A stretch of DNA of 49,739 nucleotides from Candidatus Methylomirabilota bacterium (GCA_026387775.1 JAPLLC010000028.1:7154-56892), one strand, 5' to 3'. Shown: positions 15,679 to 24,861, counted from the stretch's first letter. Notes: generated by a model from the sequence alone, not told the origin. Program-made: numbers and translations.

Positions 15679-16668
15679 ATGAAGACACGACTGCTGTCGC
15701 GCAAGGACATCGAGGGCTTCTTCACCATGCGTCTGTGCATGGAGGCGGTGGAGAAGGCGTTCGCGGACCTGGCCACGGGAAACGCCACCATGCCCCAGCG
15801 GACTCCGATCGCCGTCCCCGACCAGCATGGGATCGCGCTCTTCATGCCCGCGCACATCAAGAGCCTGGGGGCTCTCGGGGCCAAGGTGGTGACGGTCTAC
15901 AAGGACAACGTCGCCAGACATGATCTGCCGACGGTGCTCGGGACCATCATCCTGCTGGATGAGGCGACGGGGTTCCCCATCGCCTTGATGGAAGGCGGGT
16001 ATCTGACCGCCATGCGGACCGGGGCCGTCAGCGGCGTGGCGACCAAGTACATGGCCCGTCCCGAGGCCAAGGTGGCGGCGCTCTTCGGCACCGGGGTGCA
16101 GGCGTTCACCCAGGTGCTCGGGGTCCACGAGGCCCGACCGCTGACGAAGCTGCTCGCCTACTCGATCGACCCCCCGGAGACACGCACGCGCTTCGCCCGG
16201 AAGATCACCGAACAGATCGGCGTCCCGGTGGAGCTGGCCGACGATCCGGCCGCGGCCGCATCCGCAGCCGATATCATCATCCTGGCCACGACCGCGGCCA
16301 CGCCGATCGTGGACGGCCGGTGGTTCACACCCGGGACCCACATCAACGGCGTCGGCTCTCATGCGCCCAAGGCGCGGGAGCTGGACAGCCTCACGGTCCA
16401 GAAGAGCCGCGTGGTGTGCGATCTCACCGGCGCCTGCAGGGCGGAGGCAGGCGACCTCATCATCCCCGCCGATGCCGGCGAGTGGGGGTGGGACAAGGTC
16501 GCGGGCGACCTGGGTGACGTGGTCACCGGCAAGGTTCCCGGCCGGACGTCGCGGGACCAGATCACCCTGTTCAAATCCGTGGGGCTGGCCATCCAGGACA
16601 TGTCCGCGGCGCGCGTGGTCTTCGACGAGGCGGTCAAGCGGGGGATCGGGACGGAGTTTCAGTTCTGA
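15679..16668 (+). CDS. Ornithine cyclodeaminase / mu-crystallin family protein
   Basis: The 329-residue protein starts at ATG 15679 with GGGAGG upstream. Family motifs are present in order: GALGAKVVTVY, LLDEATGFPIALMEG, TAMRTGAVSGVATKYMA, the NAD(P)-binding LFGTGVQA, ADIIILATTAATPIV, HINGVGSHAPKARELD and TLFKSVGLAIQD. Members include ornithine cyclodeaminase, alanine dehydrogenase and ketimine reductases; sequence alone does not separate them. It is followed 23 bp later by a flavoprotein gene, so they may be cotranscribed and act on a shared amino-acid-derived compound, though this is inference. Confidence 0.9.
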   Translation: MKTRLLSRKDIEGFFTMRLCMEAVEKAFADLATGNATMPQRTPIAVPDQHGIALFMPAHIKSLGALGAKVVTVYKDNVARHDLPTVLGTIILLDEATGFPIALMEGGYLTAMRTGAVSGVATKYMARPEAKVAALFGTGVQAFTQVLGVHEARPLTKLLAYSIDPPETRTRFARKITEQIGVPVELADDPAAAASAADIIILATTAATPIVDGRWFTPGTHINGVGSHAPKARELDSLTVQKSRVVCDLTGACRAEAGDLIIPADAGEWGWDKVAGDLGDVVTGKVPGRTSRDQITLFKSVGLAIQDMSAARVVFDEAVKRGIGTEFQF

Positions 16669-16691
16669 CCGCCCGATCGAGGAGATCGACC

Positions 16692-17360
16692 ATGAGAGTC
16701 CTGGCGTTCAATGGCAGCCCCAGAAAGCAGTGGAACACGGCGACTCTGCTGGGGAAGGCGCTCGAAGGGGCCGCATCGCAGGGAGCGGAGACCGATCTCG
16801 TCCATCTGTATGATCTCAGCTATACCGGGTGCAGGAGCTGTTTCGCCTGCAAGACACGGGACGGCAAGAGCCATGGCCGGTGTGCGGCGCAGGACGACCT
16901 CACGCCGGTCCTGCGCAAGGTCGAGGATGCCGATGCCGTCATCCTGGGCTCCCCGATCTACTTTGGCACCGTATCTGGAATGACCAAGTCGATCATGGAG
17001 CGATTGACGTTCCCATACGTGACCTATACCGATCCGCCGCAGTCGCTGTTTCCCAAGAAGATCCAGACGGCGTTCATCTACACCATGAATGTCAGCGAAG
17101 CGCAGATGAAAGAGTATGGTTACGAGGTCCACGTCGCCCTCAACGAGAGGGTGCTGCGGACCGTCTTTGGGGCCTCGGAGTGGCTCTGCAGTTGCGACAC
17201 CTATCAGTTCGAGGATTACTCGAAGATGGCGGCGCCCCGCTTCGACGCAGAGAAGAAGGCCAAGCGACGCGCGGAGATCTTCCCCGAGGATTGTCAGAAA
17301 GCCTTTGCGCTGGGCGCGCGAATCGCCACTGTCGACACGAATCGATCACAGACTTCTTGA
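16692..17360 (+). CDS. Flavodoxin-fold NAD(P)H-dependent oxidoreductase with cysteine cluster
   Basis: The 222-residue product begins MRVLAFNGSPRKQWNTATLL, the phosphate loop of NADPH-dependent FMN reductases. A GCRSCFACK motif gives C47-x2-C50-x2-C53, with another Cys at 64; archaeal iron-sulfur flavoproteins have cysteines in nearly the same spacing, so a cluster is possible but not proven. ADAVILGSPIYFGTVSG is the flavin-binding loop. It likely passes electrons from NAD(P)H through FMN. Bases 16890-17297, covering roughly residues 67-202, are duplicated at 19237-19635, where the copy is broken. Confidence 0.85.
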   Translation: MRVLAFNGSPRKQWNTATLLGKALEGAASQGAETDLVHLYDLSYTGCRSCFACKTRDGKSHGRCAAQDDLTPVLRKVEDADAVILGSPIYFGTVSGMTKSIMERLTFPYVTYTDPPQSLFPKKIQTAFIYTMNVSEAQMKEYGYEVHVALNERVLRTVFGASEWLCSCDTYQFEDYSKMAAPRFDAEKKAKRRAEIFPEDCQKAFALGARIATVDTNRSQTS

Positions 17361-17482
17361 TCTTTCCGGCCTGATTCCCGGCTGTTCTGACAGGCTGCCG
17401 AAGACGGCCCGGCGTACCGGGAATACGCCTGGTCGCGCCTGTGGTGGGTACCCTGCTCTGCTCTCTCCGCCTGTATTCGCTC

Positions 17483-17512
17483 GAAAGTGACTAACGTGGC
17501 AACGGCCCCCGT
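17483..17512. repeat. Solo RAYT-element end
   Basis: CGAAAGTGACTAACGTGGCAACGGCCCCC matches, with few changes, the reverse complement of the start of the repeats at 10648 and 24383. Only this end is present, lying between the flavoprotein and the next module. Confidence 0.6.
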
Positions 17513-17523
17513 ACGGTAGGGTA

Positions 17524-17575
17524 TTGACAAATCGTAATCACCATAATAGTATTTCTTACACACTATAATAGTATG
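17524..17575 (+). promoter_or_regulatory. AT-rich promoter region with 22-bp-spaced direct repeats
   Basis: TTGACA occurs at 17524-17529, and ATAATAGTAT is repeated exactly at 17544-17553 and 17566-17575, two helical turns apart. TATAAT lies at 17564-17569. The region contrasts sharply in base composition with its surroundings and directly precedes the nucleotidyltransferase gene. Repeats on one face of the helix suggest binding of a cooperative repressor, possibly the winged-helix partner. Confidence 0.5.
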
Positions 17576-17592
17576 TTACAAAAGAGGGAAAC

Positions 17593-18186
17593 ATGCCGGA
17601 TAGACCAATTGCCGCCATCGAGCGGGGGCTGGCGTCGGTCGGGGAGCTGCTTGCGATCGACGGGGTCGAGGTGGGGATCGCCGTCGTAGGCGGAACAGCT
17701 CTGAACCTGCTCGGCATCGTGCAACGGACGACGAGCGACGTGGATGTGCTGGCCGTCCTCCGGACCGGGAGCGATCCTCCAGGGGGGACGTTGGTTCCAC
17801 CTGACCCTCTCCCAGAGCCGCTTCAGCGGGCCATTGCCCGAGTCGCCAGGGACTTCCAGCTTCCACCGGATTGGATGAACACCGTCGTGGGGCTCCAATG
17901 GCAAACAGGGCTTCCGCCGGGCCTGGCCGGACGACTGCACTGGCGGCGCTATGGCGGGCTTCGGGTGGGGCTCGTGGATCGCTATGACCTCATCTTCTTG
18001 AAGCTCTACGCATCGGCGGATAGCGGGGGCCCGACCAGCGTGCATGTCCAGGATCTTCTCGCCTTGCACCCGTCCGAACGCGACCTGGAGACTGCGGCGG
18101 CATGGGTCCGGGAACAGGACCCGACGCCCGCGTTTGCCGGCATCCTTACCGAGGTGACGACCTATGTCCGTCAGCGGCTTGGGTAA
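17593..18186 (+). CDS. Nucleotidyltransferase-fold protein (AbiEii/DUF6036-like), putative toxin
   Basis: The 197-residue protein starts at ATG 17593 after GAGGGAAAC. It has the nucleotidyltransferase hallmark: VVGGTALNLLG (G33-G34) followed by TTSDVDVLAVL with the D49-x-D51 metal-binding pair. YDLIFLKLYASADSGG and the VQDLLALHPSERDL segment are typical of the DUF6036/AbiEii-like branch. Such enzymes can act as toxins that transfer nucleotides to tRNA or protein, but many remain untested. The next gene overlaps by 23 bp and encodes a winged-helix protein, giving a toxin-antitoxin-like arrangement. The module is flanked by a duplicated fragment of the neighbouring flavoprotein gene. Confidence 0.78.
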   Translation: MPDRPIAAIERGLASVGELLAIDGVEVGIAVVGGTALNLLGIVQRTTSDVDVLAVLRTGSDPPGGTLVPPDPLPEPLQRAIARVARDFQLPPDWMNTVVGLQWQTGLPPGLAGRLHWRRYGGLRVGLVDRYDLIFLKLYASADSGGPTSVHVQDLLALHPSERDLETAAAWVREQDPTPAFAGILTEVTTYVRQRLG

Positions 18187-19099
18187 TGCCACACGCCACT
18201 TACAGGAGCGGACGCTCGGTGTCCTGTGGCGCCAGTGGGGAACGCTTGGCGCATCGACCGCCAGCCATCCTGCGCGGAGCCTGATAGACCCCGAGGCGCT
18301 GGTGCTGGCCTCGCTGGCGTTTCAGGACGAGGAGCGCCGCCTGGCGGACGTGCTGCGCTGGTGGGCCACGACCGGAGCGCCCCTCCTGAGTGTCACCCGG
18401 ATTCGCAACCTGGCGCGTCGGTTCCCCGATCCGGTCCGCGATCGTCTGGGAGAATTCGCGGCCTGCGCGCTCGGCGAGGGCCGGGACTTCCGCTGGCGGC
18501 CGCTCGCCCGCCCCTCCGGCAGGCCGGCGGGACGGCGGGGGAAAACGCTGGGCAGGGAGCCGAGAGTCCTCGCCCCGCCCGCCCTCCTGCTCCGGCTCCG
18601 CCTCGGCTTCGGTGTTGCCGTCAAGGCCGATCTCCTCGCGATGCTCCTGGGATCGCCCGGGGGCTGGCTTTCAGTGCGGGAGATCGCGGCGCCGCTCGGC
18701 TACACGACGCAGTCGATCCGGCGCGCCGCGGACGATCTGGTGGCGGCCCGGCTGGTCCAGGCGACGCGCGAAGCGCCGACCGGATACCGGCTAGACCCAA
18801 AACCCTGGGCCGCGCTGCTGGGCACGCGAGCGAAACTCCCGCCCTGGCGCCACTGGGTCCCGGTGTTCGCCTTCGTGACAGCGCTCGCCGCGTGGATGCA
18901 CGGCGCGGCCGACCCCAAACAGGCGAGCAACTACGTGCTGAGCTCACAAGTGCGGGACATCGTGGAAAGCCACCAGGAGGCCTTCGTGCGGAACCGGCTC
19001 GCGATCCCCCGGCCGGAGGACTACCCTGGGGAAACATACCTCGCCGCCTTTCGCGACACCCTGGCAGTGTTGGGTATCTGGCTCGACGAGAGCGCGTAG
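18164..19099 (+). CDS. Winged-helix protein, putative antitoxin/regulator partner of the nucleotidyltransferase
   Basis: The 311-residue product starts at ATG 18164, inside the upstream gene. Residues about 148-210 form a clear winged helix: LLAMLLGSPGGWLSVREIAA, PLGYTTQSIRRAADDLVAAR, then a wing with PTGYRLDP. Helical regions on both sides, including a hydrophobic FAFVTALAAWM near residue 240, are not recognised. The close overlap implies coupled translation. I infer that it represses the promoter at 17524-17575 and perhaps neutralises the enzyme. I know of no named system with exactly this pair, so it may be an uncharacterised toxin-antitoxin or defence module. Confidence 0.65.
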   Translation: MSVSGLGNATRHLQERTLGVLWRQWGTLGASTASHPARSLIDPEALVLASLAFQDEERRLADVLRWWATTGAPLLSVTRIRNLARRFPDPVRDRLGEFAACALGEGRDFRWRPLARPSGRPAGRRGKTLGREPRVLAPPALLLRLRLGFGVAVKADLLAMLLGSPGGWLSVREIAAPLGYTTQSIRRAADDLVAARLVQATREAPTGYRLDPKPWAALLGTRAKLPPWRHWVPVFAFVTALAAWMHGAADPKQASNYVLSSQVRDIVESHQEAFVRNRLAIPRPEDYPGETYLAAFRDTLAVLGIWLDESA

Positions 19100-19236
19100 G
19101 AGCGAGGAATGACGGGACGTAGGATTATCTGTCTCTATGGGTTCGTGGGGGACTCCACGTTCAACGTTACACCTTCCGTCCCTATGGGTGCGTAGGGAAT
19201 AGTCAGATATGACACATAATGCCGGTCCCCAATTAC

Positions 19237-19635
19237 AGGACGACCTCACGCCGGTCCTGCGCAAGGTCGAGGATGCCGATGCCGTCATCCTGGGCTCTCC
19301 GATCTACTTTGGCACCGTTTCTGGAATGACCAAGTCGTTCATGGAGCGATTGACGTTCCCATACGTGACCTATACCGATCCGCCGCAGTCGCTGTTTCCC
19401 GGGAAGATCCGGACGGCCGTGATCTACACCATGAATGTCAGCGAAACGCAGATGAAAGAGTATGGCTACGGGGCCCCTCAACGAGAGGGTGCTGCGGACC
19501 GTCTTCGGGGCCTCGGAGTGGCTCTGCAGTTGCGACACCTATCAGTTCGAGGATTACTCGAAGATGGTCGCACCCCGCTTCGACGCAGAGAAGAAGGCCA
19601 AGCGACGCGCGGAGATCTTCCCCGAAGATTGTCAG
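19237..19635 (+). pseudogene. Broken partial duplicate of the flavoprotein gene
   Basis: The sequence from CAGGACGACCTCACGCC to GATTGTCAGA repeats 16890-17297 with only scattered substitutions. After GAAAGAGTATGGCTACG it has lost 8 bp, which shifts the frame. The start of the gene, including the flavin phosphate loop and the cysteine cluster, is absent, and the 3' end runs into unrelated sequence. It cannot encode a working enzyme. The interval to the next gene (19636-19864) has nothing I can identify. Confidence 0.88.
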
Positions 19636-19864
19636 ATGGCGCGAGGCCGGGTGATCGACCTGCTGGGCAGGCCGCCAGACCCCAGGCGCGGGCCCATGGC
19701 GGGTGGCGGGCGGGAATACTCCTTGCGGTCCACCGGCACGTCCCGTATAAAGAAACCCGTTGCGGGGCCCGGCATCCGGGCTGCAGGTCTCGGTTTTCTG
19801 AGCTATCTGATTGCCGAATTGCCTGATTGCCAGGCCGCCTTGCCGTCCCGGCACCGGAGTCTCC

Positions 19865-22690
19865 GTGGATACGATCACGCCCTTGGATCCCGCCGCCCGA
19901 GATCTCCCCCTCCGCCGCGATATCCGGCGCCTGGGCAACCTCCTGGGACAGGTCCTCCGCGAACAGGGCGGCCTCGCCCTCTTCGACACGGAAGAGGAGA
20001 TCCGGAACCTGACCAAGGATCTCCGCCAGGCCTTCTCCCTGGAGAAGGAGGCGGCCATCGCCCGCCTCACGGAGGAGCTGGATCTGCCGGTCGCCACGCA
20101 GATCATCCGGGCCTTCACCACCTTCCTGCAGCTCGCCAACGTCGCCGAGCAGATCCACGACATCCGGAAGCTCCGCCATGACCAGCCGGTGGTGGTCGGC
20201 GGCCCCCGCTCCGGATCGCTGGAGCACGCCGTCGCCCACTGCAAGGCCGCCGGCGTGTCGCCCGGGGAGCTCCAGACACTGCTCCGTGAGCTGGACATCA
20301 CGCTGGTCCTCACCGCCCACCCCACCGAGGCCAAGCGCCGGAGCATCCTGGAGAAGACGCGGCGGATCTCGCAACACCTCGCCGACCTGGATCACCCCTG
20401 GCTCACGCCCCGGGACCAGGCTGCCCTGGAGGAGGACCTCCTGGCGGAGATCACGGCCCTCTGGCAGAGCGACGAGGTCCGGCTCCGGCCCCCCACGGTG
20501 CAGGACGAGGTCCGGAACGGCCTCTTCTATTTCGACGAGGTCCTCTGGGAAGTGCTGCCGCAGCTCTGCCGCGACCTGCGGCGGGCACTGGCCGCGCACT
20601 ATCCCGACGCCCCCTTCGTCGTGCCCCCCTTCCTGCGTTTCGGCTCCTGGATCGGCGGCGATCGGGACGGCAACCCCCACGTCACCCTCGAGACCACCTG
20701 GGAGACCCTGCGCCAGCACAAGGACCTCGCCCTGCGCAAGTACCGCGAGGGGCTGGAGCGCCTGGGGGGCGCCCTGAGCCAGTCCACGGCCCAGGTGGAG
20801 GTGAGCGAGGAGCTGCGGGCCTCGCTGCACGCGGACGAGGCGCGCCTGGGCTCCTCGGCGGAGGCGGCGGCCCGGCGCCACGAGCGCGAGCTGTACCGGC
20901 GCAAGCTCGCCTGCATGCGCCTGCGCCTGGACGCGACGCGGGCCGGCGACCTGCCGACCGATGGTGCCGGGCCCGCGCCGGAGGCGGCCTGGCCCTATTC
21001 CCGGGCGGCAGACCTGCTGGCGGACCTGGCCCTCGTGCAGCGGAGCCTGACGGCGCATCGGGGGAGCCGGCTGGCCAGGGGCGCCGTCCAGACGCTGATG
21101 GACCAGGTCGGCCTCTTCGGCTTCCACCTGGCGCCGCTCGACATCCGGCAGGACGCCGCCGTGTTGCGCGCGGCATTGGCGGAGATCGCGCAGGCCGTCC
21201 GCCTCACGGAGCGGGATCTCCGCGACATCCCGGAGGCGGAGCGCCAGGCGCTCCTCACCCGGGAGCTTCAAGGGCTGCGGCCCCTCATTCCCCCCTTCGC
21301 CCGCTGGAGCCCCGAGACCGCGGACACCATCGCGCTCTTCCGGCTCATCCGGCGCGCGCAGGCGGAGGTGGCGCCGGAGGCCATCAGCACCTTCATTCTC
21401 AGCATGACGGAGCAGCCCAGCGACGTCCTGGCGGCCCTGCTGCTGGCCAGGGAGGCTGGGCTGCTGCGGCGCGAGGCGGACGGGCTGGCGAGCCAGCTCG
21501 ACCTGGTCCCCCTGTTTGAGAAGATCCATGTGCTGCGGGCCGCGCCGGGCATCATGCAGACCCTGTATTCGAACGGCGCCTACCGGGCCCACCTGGCGGC
21601 CCGGGGGAATGTCCAGGAAGTCATGCTGGGCTATTCCGACAGCAGCAAGGACGGCGGCTACCTCACCTCGAACTGGGAGCTGTACGTGGCGCAGGACGGG
21701 CTGGCCGGCGGCGCCCGGACCCACGGGCTGACGCTTCGCCTCTTCCACGGGCGAGGCGGCACGGTGGGGCGAGGCGGCGGGCCCATGCACGAGGCGATCC
21801 ACGCCCAACCCCAGGGCACGGTGCGCGGGAAGATCAAGATCACCGAGCAGGGCGAGATGATCCATTACAAGTACGGGAATCCCGCCGTGGCGGCGCGCAA
21901 CCTGGAGCTGGTGGCCTCGGCGGTCCTGGAGACCAGCACCGGCACCTACGAGGCCTCCGCGGTCGATCCGTCCTGGCCCGCCGTGATGGCCGACGCGTCC
22001 GAGCGGGCCTATCGCGCCTACCGAGCGCTGGTGGCGGAGGACGCCGATCTCTTCCGCTACTTCGAGGAGGCCACGCCGGTCCAGGAGATCAGCCGCCTGA
22101 ATATCGCCTCGCGGCCCGCCTGGCGGCGCGGGGCCAGCGCGTTCGAGGACCTGCGCGTGATCCCCTGGGTCTTCGCCTGGGTGCAGAGCCGGCACTACCT
22201 TCCCGGCTGGTACGGCCTGGGAGCGGGCATCACGAGCTATTTGCAGGAGGACCCGTCAGGGCGCCTGGCCCTGTTGCAGACGATGTACCGGGGGTGGGCC
22301 TTCTTCAGCCGGGTCATCGAGAATGCGCAGATGACGATGTGCAAGGCGGACATGGGCGTCGCCCACCGGTACGCCTCCTTGGTGCGGGACGTCGCGGCGC
22401 GGGAGCGGATCTTCGGGCGCATCCGGGCCGAGTACGAGACCTGTCGTGAGGTCCTCCTGCGCATCACCGGCCAGGCGGAGCTCTTGGACTGCGATCCGGC
22501 CCTGCAGCAGTCCTTGATCCTGCGCAATCCCTACGTGGATCCCCTGTCCTACATCCAGGTGAGCCTCCTCCGCCGCCTCCGCGCCCTGCAAACTCAGGAA
22601 GGAAGCGACGCGGAGGCGGAGGCCGCCCTCCGCCAGTCGCTGCACCTCACCATCAACGGCATCGCCACCGCCATGCGCTCCACCGGCTGA
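19865..22690 (+). CDS. ppc: Phosphoenolpyruvate carboxylase
   Basis: Start chosen at GTG 19865, with GGAG 6 bp upstream; the frame is open back to a TTG at 19811. The roughly 941-residue protein has all key PEPC motifs in order: VLTAHPTEAKRRS (catalytic His), GSWIGGDRDGNPHVT, VMLGYSDSSKDGGYL, RLFHGRGGTVGRGGG, ITEQGEMIHYKYG, SRPAWRR, the PWVFAWVQSRHYLPGWYGLG region, and the C-terminus TINGIATAMRSTG close to the canonical ending. It fixes bicarbonate onto PEP to give oxaloacetate, refilling the TCA cycle. It appears to be transcribed alone. Length and motifs indicate an intact enzyme. Confidence 0.97.
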   Translation: MDTITPLDPAARDLPLRRDIRRLGNLLGQVLREQGGLALFDTEEEIRNLTKDLRQAFSLEKEAAIARLTEELDLPVATQIIRAFTTFLQLANVAEQIHDIRKLRHDQPVVVGGPRSGSLEHAVAHCKAAGVSPGELQTLLRELDITLVLTAHPTEAKRRSILEKTRRISQHLADLDHPWLTPRDQAALEEDLLAEITALWQSDEVRLRPPTVQDEVRNGLFYFDEVLWEVLPQLCRDLRRALAAHYPDAPFVVPPFLRFGSWIGGDRDGNPHVTLETTWETLRQHKDLALRKYREGLERLGGALSQSTAQVEVSEELRASLHADEARLGSSAEAAARRHERELYRRKLACMRLRLDATRAGDLPTDGAGPAPEAAWPYSRAADLLADLALVQRSLTAHRGSRLARGAVQTLMDQVGLFGFHLAPLDIRQDAAVLRAALAEIAQAVRLTERDLRDIPEAERQALLTRELQGLRPLIPPFARWSPETADTIALFRLIRRAQAEVAPEAISTFILSMTEQPSDVLAALLLAREAGLLRREADGLASQLDLVPLFEKIHVLRAAPGIMQTLYSNGAYRAHLAARGNVQEVMLGYSDSSKDGGYLTSNWELYVAQDGLAGGARTHGLTLRLFHGRGGTVGRGGGPMHEAIHAQPQGTVRGKIKITEQGEMIHYKYGNPAVAARNLELVASAVLETSTGTYEASAVDPSWPAVMADASERAYRAYRALVAEDADLFRYFEEATPVQEISRLNIASRPAWRRGASAFEDLRVIPWVFAWVQSRHYLPGWYGLGAGITSYLQEDPSGRLALLQTMYRGWAFFSRVIENAQMTMCKADMGVAHRYASLVRDVAARERIFGRIRAEYETCREVLLRITGQAELLDCDPALQQSLILRNPYVDPLSYIQVSLLRRLRALQTQEGSDAEAEAALRQSLHLTINGIATAMRSTG

Positions 22691-22721
22691 GACCCGCCCC
22701 TCCCCACATCCAGGACACGGT

Positions 22722-22840
22722 GATTGGGGACCTCGCCAAGAAAGACAAGGTGGCCGCTCAGGAGCCGCTGCCACTCCAGGCGGGATCGGCGGGGCATGGT
22801 AGAGTCGAGGCCAACCCCGCTTGTCGTACCTGGCAACTCG
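22722..22840. mobile_element. Minimal RAYT-derived remnant
   Basis: Left end GATTGGGGACCTCGCCAAG and right end TACCTGGCAACTCG are decayed inverted ends. On the minus strand MPRRSRLEW matches the canonical start of Y1 transposases of REP elements, directly fused to terminal sequence. It lies immediately before palindromic repeat copy B. Confidence 0.6.
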
Positions 22841-23000
22841 TCAGCAGGCTCCTGAACAACCCGATCTCGCTCAGGCTGCTCAAAAAGGTCCAGATGCAAG
22901 GCGGCGCGCGATGGGCCGAGTGAGGCGTACACTGGGTACGCCGCAGCGAGTGCCCGAGCAAGCCAACGCAGCAGATGGGCCTTTTTCAGCAGCCTGCTAA
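22841..23000. repeat. Palindromic dispersed repeat, copy B
   Basis: Full-length form: TCAGCAGGCTCCTGAAC at the left, AGGCTGCTCAAAAAGG, CCGAGTGAGGCGTACAC, GTACGCCGCAGCGAG, then GCCTTTTTCAGCAGCCTGCTA at the right. It ends one base before the stop codon of the leftward dehydrogenase gene at 23002. Confidence 0.88.
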
Positions 23001-23001
23001 A

Positions 23002-23919
23002 TCAGGCGCCGTCGGCCCGGGGGCGCGGGACCACGAGGCGGCCGATCCGCTCCTCGTGCATCTCCATCAGCGACGCCATCAGGCGGTCGCCGTATCCCTT
23101 CTCCACCGCCTGGACATAGGTCTTCTGGACAGCCTCGACCAGCAGACTGTCGAAGCCGCAACCGGCCATCATGGCGCGGGCGTAGCTGACATCCTTCAGG
23201 GCGTTGGCGATGGCGAACTGATGGCCGGTCAGGTCCCCTTCCAGGAAGGCCGGGATCATCTTGCGCAGCGCCCCGCTGTCGGCGGCCCCCCGCGACATGA
23301 CCTGGTACATCGCCCGCAAGTCCACCCCGGCGGTGGCGCAGACGGCCATACCCTCGGCGATGAGCGCGCAATAGCCCATGCTGATGAAGTTGTTGACCAG
23401 CTTGGCGGTATGCCCGGCGCCGACGGGACCGAAGTGAAAGACGGCCTCGGAGTAGGCGTCGAGCATCGGGCGGATACGGACGAAGGTCTCGTCCGAGGCG
23501 CCCACCAGGCTGTTGAGGCGGCCGGCCTCGGCGTCCTTGGGGGCGCGGGTGACGGGGGCGTCGGCCATGGCGGCGCCCCGCGCCTCCAGCTCTGCGGCGA
23601 TCCGCCGGGTCGAGGCCGGATCACTGGTCGAACAGTCGACCAGGATGAACCCGGACCGCGCGCCGGCGAGAATGCCGTCCTCGCCATAGACCGCCGACTC
23701 GACCTGGGGCGATCCGCTGACGCAGAGAAACACGACCGCGCAGCCCTCGGCCAGTTCCCGCGCCGTCGTGGCCTCCCGGGCGCCCCGGGCGACGAGATCC
23801 TCGACCGGGCCCCGATTGCGATGGCCGAGCACCGTCAACGGGAACCCCTTCTCCAGCAGGTTACGGGCCATCCCGTGCCCCATCCTGCCCACACCGATGA
23901 AGCCTATCCGCTCGGGCAT
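23002..23919 (-). CDS. Beta-hydroxyacid dehydrogenase (3-hydroxyisobutyrate dehydrogenase family)
   Basis: Start at ATG 23919 with GGAGGAGAG upstream. The 305-residue protein begins MPERIGFIGVGRMGHGMARN, a Rossmann GxGxxG for NAD(P). FILVDCSTSDPASTR, APVTRAPKDAEAGRL, GPVGAGHTAKLVNNF with the catalytic lysine, and DVSYARAMMAGCG follow the family order. Substrates in this family include 3-hydroxyisobutyrate, tartronate semialdehyde and glyoxylate derivatives; the exact one is not evident. It is flanked by palindromic repeat B at its 3' end and a perfect inverted repeat 70 bp upstream. Confidence 0.88.
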   Translation of the reverse strand: MPERIGFIGVGRMGHGMARNLLEKGFPLTVLGHRNRGPVEDLVARGAREATTARELAEGCAVVFLCVSGSPQVESAVYGEDGILAGARSGFILVDCSTSDPASTRRIAAELEARGAAMADAPVTRAPKDAEAGRLNSLVGASDETFVRIRPMLDAYSEAVFHFGPVGAGHTAKLVNNFISMGYCALIAEGMAVCATAGVDLRAMYQVMSRGAADSGALRKMIPAFLEGDLTGHQFAIANALKDVSYARAMMAGCGFDSLLVEAVQKTYVQAVEKGYGDRLMASLMEMHEERIGRLVVPRPRADGA

Positions 23920-23988
23920 TCCTCTCTCCTCCTTGCCGGTTTTCGACACGACCCCGCCAGGTCCCCAGGCAGGGCCGGCGCACACAGC

Positions 23989-24009
23989 GGTCACGTTAGC
24001 AACGTGACC
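23989..24009. promoter_or_regulatory. Perfect 9-bp inverted repeat upstream of the dehydrogenase
   Basis: GGTCACGTT-AGC-AACGTGACC is a perfect palindrome 70-90 bp upstream of the dehydrogenase start. It may be an operator. Its AACGTG core resembles RAYT ends, so an element-derived origin is also possible. From here to 24382 no gene can be supported. Confidence 0.45.
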
Positions 24010-24382
24010 TGTCGCTCGCGCCACAGCGGGGAGTGTACAGGAGGTCGCGGAAGGATCAAAGCCATTCGCGGAGGAACCCTGTTCTGCGGCTAACGACCGG
24101 ATCGGTAGTGCAAATCCCGCGTGGACCCGCGGTCCGAAGAGGAGATCAGGGGCGGGCGGACTCTGGAGGTGGGTGCGCCAGAGCCCGAGGGGAGTGAGGA
24201 TCTTTCCGATCACCTCGGGCTGTTCGATTCAGGCGATGAACTCGGAACCTGCCCTACCTCCAGCCTCCGAGGAATTCCAGGCGGCCTATCATCTCTTCCT
24301 GAGTCAGGGAGAAGCACAACCGAGAAAGGCGCCGAAGCAGGATACCCAGCGGGAGCTGATCCGAGACAATCACCCCCGCGTA

Positions 24383-24734
24383 ATGGGGGACGTTGCCACG
24401 TTCGTCACTTTCAACAGAATTCGCCCTGCCGCTTTGCACGAAGGCTTGTTTCTCCGGACGTGTGACTCGGTCGACCGGTCACGCCTCCTTGATCCGGACG
24501 TCGCCCAACAGAACTCGCGACGTGGCCGATGAACCGCCAGGTTCTTGCAGCCCAAGCCATGAGTGGCCGATCCTTCCGTTTCCGTGGTGCATATTTCGCC
24601 CAGAACAAGAAACGCCGACCCTTTGGCGAGGATCGGCGCTCAATCTGATCGAGCTGTTCCAGGCTCCCCCGCGATCATCCGACATGCGGAACTCCACTCC
24701 CCGAGGGCACCCTTCTTGTTTCCGAATGCTTGTA
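24383..24734. repeat. About 350-bp dispersed repeat with RAYT-type end, copy 2
   Basis: Diverged copy of 10648-10987, in the same orientation, from ATGGGGGACGTTGCCACG to TTTCCGAATGCTTGTA. Conserved blocks include GAGTGGCCGATCCTTCCG and TCCCCCGCGATCATCCG. The stretch 24735-24861 contains nothing else identifiable. Confidence 0.72.
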
Positions 24735-24861
24735 CCACAAACCTCCTGCCTCGGCAACGAATTCGGCTCGCTTAGCGCTGGGTTCAGGCGTCCAAGATCA
24801 GGATCTGTCTGGCGCTCCGGTCGAGGGCGGTGCGGATAAGGCCACCGGAGCATCCGTACGG

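Noticed and set aside
19478-22195. Open frame of about 900 codons antisense to PEP carboxylase
   Set aside because: It mirrors the codon bias of the GC-rich ppc gene and has no recognisable protein features; the forward strand has all PEPC motifs.
24173-24532. Small rightward protein upstream of repeat copy 2
   Set aside because: The frame crosses into a dispersed repeat and has no recognised features.
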